Assembly (NCBI RefSeq): GCF_021462265.1
Contig: NZ_JAJONF010000035.1
Span: forward strand, 1 to 64,000
Origin: Streptomyces shenzhenensis
Lineage (GTDB): Bacteria; Actinomycetota; Actinomycetes; Streptomycetales; Streptomycetaceae
Direction: 5' to 3'
DNA length: 64,000 nt
The notes under the pieces were generated by a model, which saw only the letters and a list, made by a program, of their open reading frames with translations, had not been told where the DNA came from and ran no database searches. Made by a program: the position numbers and the translations under genes. The stretch's first letter is position 1. The number at the start of each line of letters is the position of its first letter. This document shows, piece after piece, positions 60,289 through 64,000 of this stretch.

Positions 60289-61512
60289 GTGACGCACCCC
60301 TCCCCCCACCGCAACTCCCCCGCCGAAGAACGCCGTACGGTGGTCGTCGTGGGCGCCGGGCCCGCCGGACTGACCGTCGGGAACATCCTGCGGGCCGCCG
60401 GCGTGGACTGCGTGGTCCTGGAGACCGAGAGCAGGCAGTTCGTCGAGACCCGGCCACGGGCGGGGGTCATCGAGGAATGGGCGGTGCGCGGGCTCCGGGA
60501 GCGCGGTCTGGGTGAGAACCTGGCGGCCCGGGCGGAGCCGCACAGCGTGTGCGAGTTCCGGTTCGCCGGTGAGCGGTTCCGGTTCGACTACCACGAACTG
60601 ACGGGACGTCACCACTACGTCTACCCGCAACCGTTGCTGGTGACCGACCTGCTGCGGGAGTACGCCGACGTGCGCGGCGGGGACATCAGGTTCGAGGTGC
60701 GGGACGTCATGCTGCACGACCTGGAGACCGACCGGCCCGCCGTATCGTATCTCGACCCGAGGACCGGGCAACGGCACGTTCTGCGCTGCGAGTTCGTCGC
60801 GGGCTGCGACGGGGCGCGCGGGGTGACCCGGGACGCGATACCGGACGGGCGGGTGCGGGTCGCCCGGCGGGACTACGGCGTGGCGTGGCTGGCCCTGCTC
60901 GCCGAGGCACCGCCGTCCTCGGACTGTGTGGTCTTCGGCGTCCATCCGGACGGTTTCGCCGGGCACATGGCGCGCAGCCCCGAGGTCACCCGCTACTACC
61001 TGCAGTGCCCGCCGGGCGACGATCCGGAGAACTGGTCGCACGACCGGGTCTGGGACGAGTTGCGCGAGCGGCTCGGCGCGGCCGGGGCGCCGCCGCTCAC
61101 CGAGGGGCGGCTGATCGAGAAGCGCGTGCTGGACATGCACGACTACGTGGTCGAACCGATGGTGTACGGCCGCCTCTTCCTGGCCGGGGACGCCGGGCAC
61201 CTGACCGCGCCGATCGCCGCCAAGGGCATGAACCTCGCCCTGCACGACGCCTTCCTGCTGGGCGACGCGATCACCGCGCACGCCACGGAGGGCGACGACG
61301 CCGGCCTGGAGGGCTACTCCCACGCCTGCCTGCGCCGGGTCTGGGACTACCAGGAGTTCTCACAGTTCCTGTCGGGCATCTACCACGGCACGGCCTCCGG
61401 CGATCCGTTCCTCGCGGGCACCACGCTGGCCCGGCTGCGCAGGCTGTTCACCTCGCGCGCGGCGGCGACGGCCTTCGCCGAGCAGTACCTCGGTACGGCC
61501 GCCGCCTTCTGA
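60289..61512 (+). CDS. pobA: 4-hydroxybenzoate 3-monooxygenase (PobA-like)
   Basis: A 407-aa single-component FAD hydroxylase. It shows VVVVGAGPAGLTVGNILRAA (FAD beta-alpha-beta), ETRPRAGVIEEWAVRGL, CEFVAGCDGARGVTR (DG motif) and LFLAGDAGHLTAPIAAKGMN (GD motif). LTAPIAAKGMNLALHD and the C-terminal region match 4-hydroxybenzoate hydroxylases, which make protocatechuate with NAD(P)H and O2. No other aromatic catabolic genes lie beside it and no PobR is seen. GTG start, probably leaderless. Confidence 0.88.
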   Translation: MTHPSPHRNSPAEERRTVVVVGAGPAGLTVGNILRAAGVDCVVLETESRQFVETRPRAGVIEEWAVRGLRERGLGENLAARAEPHSVCEFRFAGERFRFDYHELTGRHHYVYPQPLLVTDLLREYADVRGGDIRFEVRDVMLHDLETDRPAVSYLDPRTGQRHVLRCEFVAGCDGARGVTRDAIPDGRVRVARRDYGVAWLALLAEAPPSSDCVVFGVHPDGFAGHMARSPEVTRYYLQCPPGDDPENWSHDRVWDELRERLGAAGAPPLTEGRLIEKRVLDMHDYVVEPMVYGRLFLAGDAGHLTAPIAAKGMNLALHDAFLLGDAITAHATEGDDAGLEGYSHACLRRVWDYQEFSQFLSGIYHGTASGDPFLAGTTLARLRRLFTSRAAATAFAEQYLGTAAAF

Positions 61513-61560
61513 ACACCGCGCGGGGACGGCCGCGGGGGTTCCGGCGCGGGTCGTGGGCAC

Positions 61561-61926
61561 TCAGCCGTCTGCCGCGGTGGCGGTCTCGGACAGCCTGTGG
61601 TCCGCCACCTTCAGCGCCTCGTCGACCAGGCGCCGCAGATGACCGTGGCGCAGCGAGTACACCACCCGGCGCCCCTCCTTGCGCGTGCCCACCAGCCCCG
61701 CGAGCCGCAGCCGGGCCAGATGCTGGCTGACGGCGGGCCGCGCGGCCCCGCACACCTCGGTGAGCGTGCTGACGTCGGCCTCCCCCGCCGTCAGCGCGTG
61801 CAGCAGGGTGAGCCGGGTGCGGTCGCCGAGCAGGGCGAGGACCTCGGCCGCGAGCACGAACTGCTCCTCGCCGGGGGTGCGCGGATGCGCATGATGCGCA
61901 GGTGATAGGTGCATGCGTGCGCTCAT
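61561..61926 (-). CDS. ArsR/SmtB-type metal repressor
   Basis: A 121-aa winged-helix repressor (VLALLGDRTRLTLLHALTAG, VCGAARPAVSQHLARLRLAG, RVVYSLRHGHLRRLVDEALK). The alpha-5 region LRRLVDEALKVADHRLSE has the D-x-H-type ligands of zinc sensors, and the N-terminus has HHAHP. Divergent from a histidine-rich CDF exporter, so zinc, cobalt or nickel sensing is expected. ATG 61926 is used; a GTG at 61932 also fits. Confidence 0.88.
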   Translation of the reverse strand: MSARMHLSPAHHAHPRTPGEEQFVLAAEVLALLGDRTRLTLLHALTAGEADVSTLTEVCGAARPAVSQHLARLRLAGLVGTRKEGRRVVYSLRHGHLRRLVDEALKVADHRLSETATAADG

Positions 61927-61943
61927 ACGCACATAATGGCGTC
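61917..61943. promoter_or_regulatory. Operator/promoter between ArsR repressor and CDF exporter
   Basis: GTGCG-CTCATA-CGCAC (61917-61932) is a perfect 5-base dyad at the repressor start. CATAAT-like sequence on the minus strand (around 61941-61936, CATTAT) could be its -10. The repressor would shut its own gene and the exporter until metal binds. Confidence 0.5.
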
Positions 61944-61995
61944 ATGGGCGCCCGATGTCCATGTCCGCGCCCAGCGCACCGGAGAGGGGAGCCGC

Positions 61996-63342
61996 ATGAG
62001 CGACCGGCACCACCACGAACACGCATCCGCGGACGACCGTCACCTGCACGGGCACGCATCCGCGGACGACCATCACCTGCACGGGCACGCATCCGCGGAC
62101 GACCATCACCTTCGCGGGCACACCCCGCCCCTCGACCGGCACGGCAAGCCCACCGACGGCCCTGGGCCCGACCGCGACCACAGCCATGAACATGGGCACG
62201 GCCACGGACACGGCCCTGAGCCCGACCACGACAAGGAACACGGCCACGGCCAGGACCACGAGCACAGCCACCACCAGCACGACCCCGGCCACCCGTCCGG
62301 TCACGCGCACGGCCACGGCCACCCCTCCGGTCACGCGCACTCCGCATCCGCCGGTCTCCGCCACCGCCTCACGCACCTCCTCACCCCCCACTCTCACGAG
62401 ACGGCCGACAAGCTCGACCCCGCGCTGGAGTCCTCGGCGCGGGGCATGCGGGCGCTCTGGGTCTCGCTGGCCGTGCTCGGCGCGACGGCGCTCGTGCAGG
62501 CGGTCGTGGTGGTCCTGTCCGGTTCCGTCGCGCTGCTCGGGGACACGGTGCACAACGCGGCGGACGCGCTGACCGCCGTACCGCTGGGCATCGCCTTCGT
62601 GCTCGGGCGTCGCGCGGCGAACCGCCGCTTCACCTACGGCTACGGGCGGGCCGAAGACCTCGCGGGCATCGCGATCGTGCTGACGATCACCGCGTCGGCC
62701 GTCTTCGCCGCCTGGACCGCGGTCGACCGGCTGCTGGATCCGCGCCCCGTCTCGCACCTCCTGGCGGTCGCGGTGGCCGCGCTGGCCGGGTTCGCGGGGA
62801 ACGAGTGGGTGGCCCGGTACCGGATCCGGGTGGGCCGGGAGATCGGCTCGGCCGCGCTGGTGGCCGACGGGCTGCACGCCCGTACCGACGGATTCACCTC
62901 GCTGGCCGTGCTGCTGGGGGCCGGCGGCTCGGCGCTCGGCTGGCAACTCGCCGACCCGCTGGTGGGGTTGGCGATCACCGCCGCGATCACGCTGGTGCTG
63001 CGGGACGCGGCGCGCGAGGTGTTCCGCCGGGTGATGGACGCCGTGGACCCGGAGTTGACGGACCGGGCCGAACAGGCGCTGCGCGAGGTGCCGGGGGTGC
63101 GTGCGGTGGGCGAGCTGCGGCTGCGGTGGATCGGGCACCGGCTGCGGGCCGAGGTGGCGGTCGTGGTCGACGGCGAGGCGACCGTGCGACAGGCCCACGG
63201 GATCGCCGTGGCGGCGGAACACGCGCTGCTGCACGCCGTGCCGCGGCTGACGGCGGCCCTGGTGCACGCGGATCCGGCGCCGGCTCCGGGCCAGGCGGAC
63301 CCGCATCTGGCGCTGGCGCACCACGCCCACGCGCCGTCCTAG
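61996..63342 (+). CDS. CDF-family metal exporter with histidine-rich repeats
   Basis: A 448-aa cation diffusion facilitator. The N-terminal 145 or so residues hold about 40 His, including three copies of an 11-residue unit HASADD(R/H)HL(H/R)G coded by a 33-bp DNA repeat (62018-62120). Then come six membrane spans with the HxxxD metal sites DTVHNAADAL (span II) and DGLHARTDGF (span V), and a C-terminal cytoplasmic domain. ATG 61996 has GGGGAG upstream. Zinc, cobalt or nickel export is expected with the divergent ArsR repressor. Confidence 0.93.
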   Translation: MSDRHHHEHASADDRHLHGHASADDHHLHGHASADDHHLRGHTPPLDRHGKPTDGPGPDRDHSHEHGHGHGHGPEPDHDKEHGHGQDHEHSHHQHDPGHPSGHAHGHGHPSGHAHSASAGLRHRLTHLLTPHSHETADKLDPALESSARGMRALWVSLAVLGATALVQAVVVVLSGSVALLGDTVHNAADALTAVPLGIAFVLGRRAANRRFTYGYGRAEDLAGIAIVLTITASAVFAAWTAVDRLLDPRPVSHLLAVAVAALAGFAGNEWVARYRIRVGREIGSAALVADGLHARTDGFTSLAVLLGAGGSALGWQLADPLVGLAITAAITLVLRDAAREVFRRVMDAVDPELTDRAEQALREVPGVRAVGELRLRWIGHRLRAEVAVVVDGEATVRQAHGIAVAAEHALLHAVPRLTAALVHADPAPAPGQADPHLALAHHAHAPS

Positions 63343-63893
63343 CCGCCGAGCCCCTCCAGCACCACCGCGCCCGGCAGCTCGGCGAACGCCTTTCCGGGGA
63401 CCAGGAGTTTGCCGCGCCGGCGGCCGCTGCCGACCAGGACGTAGGGCAGGTCGACCACGGCGGAGTCCACCAACAGCGGCCAGTCGCGCGGGAGTCCGAT
63501 CGGGGTGATGCCGCCGTACTCCATGCCGGTCGCGCCGGTCGCGGTGTCCATCGAGGCGAAGGACGCCTTGCGGGCGCCGAGTTGGCGGCGCACCAGGCCG
63601 TTGACGTCGACCTTGGCCGTGGACAGCGCCAGACAGGCCGCCAGGGTGGTCTCGCCGCCGCGCCGTCCCGCCACCACCACGCAGTTGGCCGACCGCTCCA
63701 GCAGGTCCTGCCCGTAGTGCTCGACGAAGACCGCGGTGTCCGCCCACCGCGGGTCGGTCTCGACGTAGACGATCCGGTCGGCGGGTACGGCGCCGGTCCA
63801 GTGGCGTACGACGTCGGCGACCGGCGCGGTCAGCTCGTCGAGGCAGTCGGGGGCGGGGACAGCGGTGTCGAAGTCTCCGATGGGTGCGCGCAT
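63339..63893 (-). CDS. YbaK/ProX-type aminoacyl-tRNA deacylase
   Basis: A 184-aa trans-editing protein of the YbaK/EbsC fold: DRIVYVETDPRWADTAVFVE, SANCVVVAGRRGGETTLAAC, STAKVDVNGLVRRQLGARKA, GATGMEYGGITPIGLP. It hydrolyses mischarged tRNA such as Ala- or Cys-tRNA(Pro). Its TAG stop overlaps the TAG stop of the convergent CDF gene by two bases. Confidence 0.88.
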   Translation of the reverse strand: MRAPIGDFDTAVPAPDCLDELTAPVADVVRHWTGAVPADRIVYVETDPRWADTAVFVEHYGQDLLERSANCVVVAGRRGGETTLAACLALSTAKVDVNGLVRRQLGARKASFASMDTATGATGMEYGGITPIGLPRDWPLLVDSAVVDLPYVLVGSGRRRGKLLVPGKAFAELPGAVVLEGLGG

Positions 63894-63931
63894 GTCCGCA
63901 CGCTAACAGCCCGGCCCGCGGGGACCGGGGC

Positions 63932-64000
63932 TCAGGACACGGGCGGCACGGAGACCGTCATCACCATCTTCATCGGCACGTCCCCGGTGTTGCCGTAGAC
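63932..64000 (-). CDS. C-terminal end of a cupin-like protein, partial
   Basis: The open frame ends at TGA 63934-63932 and runs off the right edge. The 22 visible residues, VYGNTGDVPMKMVMTVSVPP and VS, resemble the C-terminal strands of small cupin proteins. Too little is present to be sure. Confidence 0.4.
   Translation of the reverse strand, partial: VYGNTGDVPMKMVMTVSVPPVS

Noticed and set aside
62018..62120. Regularly spaced repeats that could suggest a CRISPR array
   Set aside because: The 33-bp units are directly joined without unique spacers and code in frame for a histidine-rich repeat of the CDF protein.

Overview
The window is chromosomal DNA from a streptomycete. It is very GC-rich with strong third-position GC bias. 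Its gene content is typical of the genus: a large LuxR-type regulator, several Lrp/AsnC and ArsR regulators, secreted hydrolases, a ferredoxin/P450 operon, paired CorC-like proteins and many one-cistron regulator units. TTA codons are rare; I noticed one at codon 3 of the LuxR-type gene and one near the end of an Lrp gene. I found no tRNA, rRNA, CRISPR array or intact insertion sequence.

Layout. 1-2139: a small accessory strip on the minus strand, with one gene running off the left edge, two decayed genes and one small gene. 2320-5541: biotin operon bioB-bioA-bioD with overlapping junctions; no bioF is present. 5645-9384: truncated LAL regulator divergent from a secreted lipase, then a methyltransferase. 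9405-10063: Fic-like/ribbon-helix-helix toxin-antitoxin module with its operator. 10176-13566: MacB-like ABC exporter pair, followed by a dead luciferase-like oxidoreductase. 13987-15399: secreted CBM13-GH62 arabinofuranosidase. 16040-20421: acetyltransferase, two CorC/CNNM-like proteins, SGNH hydrolase and a small exported protein. 20601-22046: purB. 22059-25258: a mug glycosylase gene whose middle has been replaced by about 3 kb carrying two exported or membrane proteins and the tail of a large protein.

25398-33292: ROK and GntR/HutC regulators facing each other, alpha/beta hydrolase, EamA exporter divergent from a MocR regulator, and PhoD phosphatase with a PHO-box-like repeat. 33454-36547: SWIM-finger remnant coupled to a DUF6493 protein. 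36614-41599: membrane-anchored ACT-GNAT acetyltransferase, PLP sulfur-amino-acid lyase divergent from an Lrp regulator, and a DUF885 peptidase. 42588-45463: ferredoxin, ferredoxin reductase and P450, a self-contained monooxygenase operon. 45482-47128: Imm21 immunity protein, and rhodanese divergent from an Lrp regulator. 47132-51368: sbcC-sbcD. 51846-52787: roadblock protein and ArsR regulator. 52797-55478: a three-gene minus-strand operon (PmoA-like, cupin, SCO6745-like) behind a promoter with a LacI-type operator and interrupted by a hexanucleotide microsatellite. 55781-58350: YigZ, SixA phosphatase, cysteinyl-tRNA-synthetase-like protein and CoA-binding protein. 58410-60217: APC permease behind a structured leader that can hide its ribosome site. 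60289-61512: PobA-like hydroxylase. 61561-63342: zinc-type ArsR repressor divergent from a histidine-rich CDF exporter. 63339-64000: YbaK deacylase and the end of one more gene.

Most genes are ordinary streptomycete core or accessory genes. The observations I rate highest are the permease leader, the replaced centre of mug, the dre-like site before the GntR gene, the SWIM/DUF6493 unit and the 60-bp hairpin element that occurs twice, 18.7 kb apart. All family names come from reading translated sequence and motifs by eye; no database search was run.
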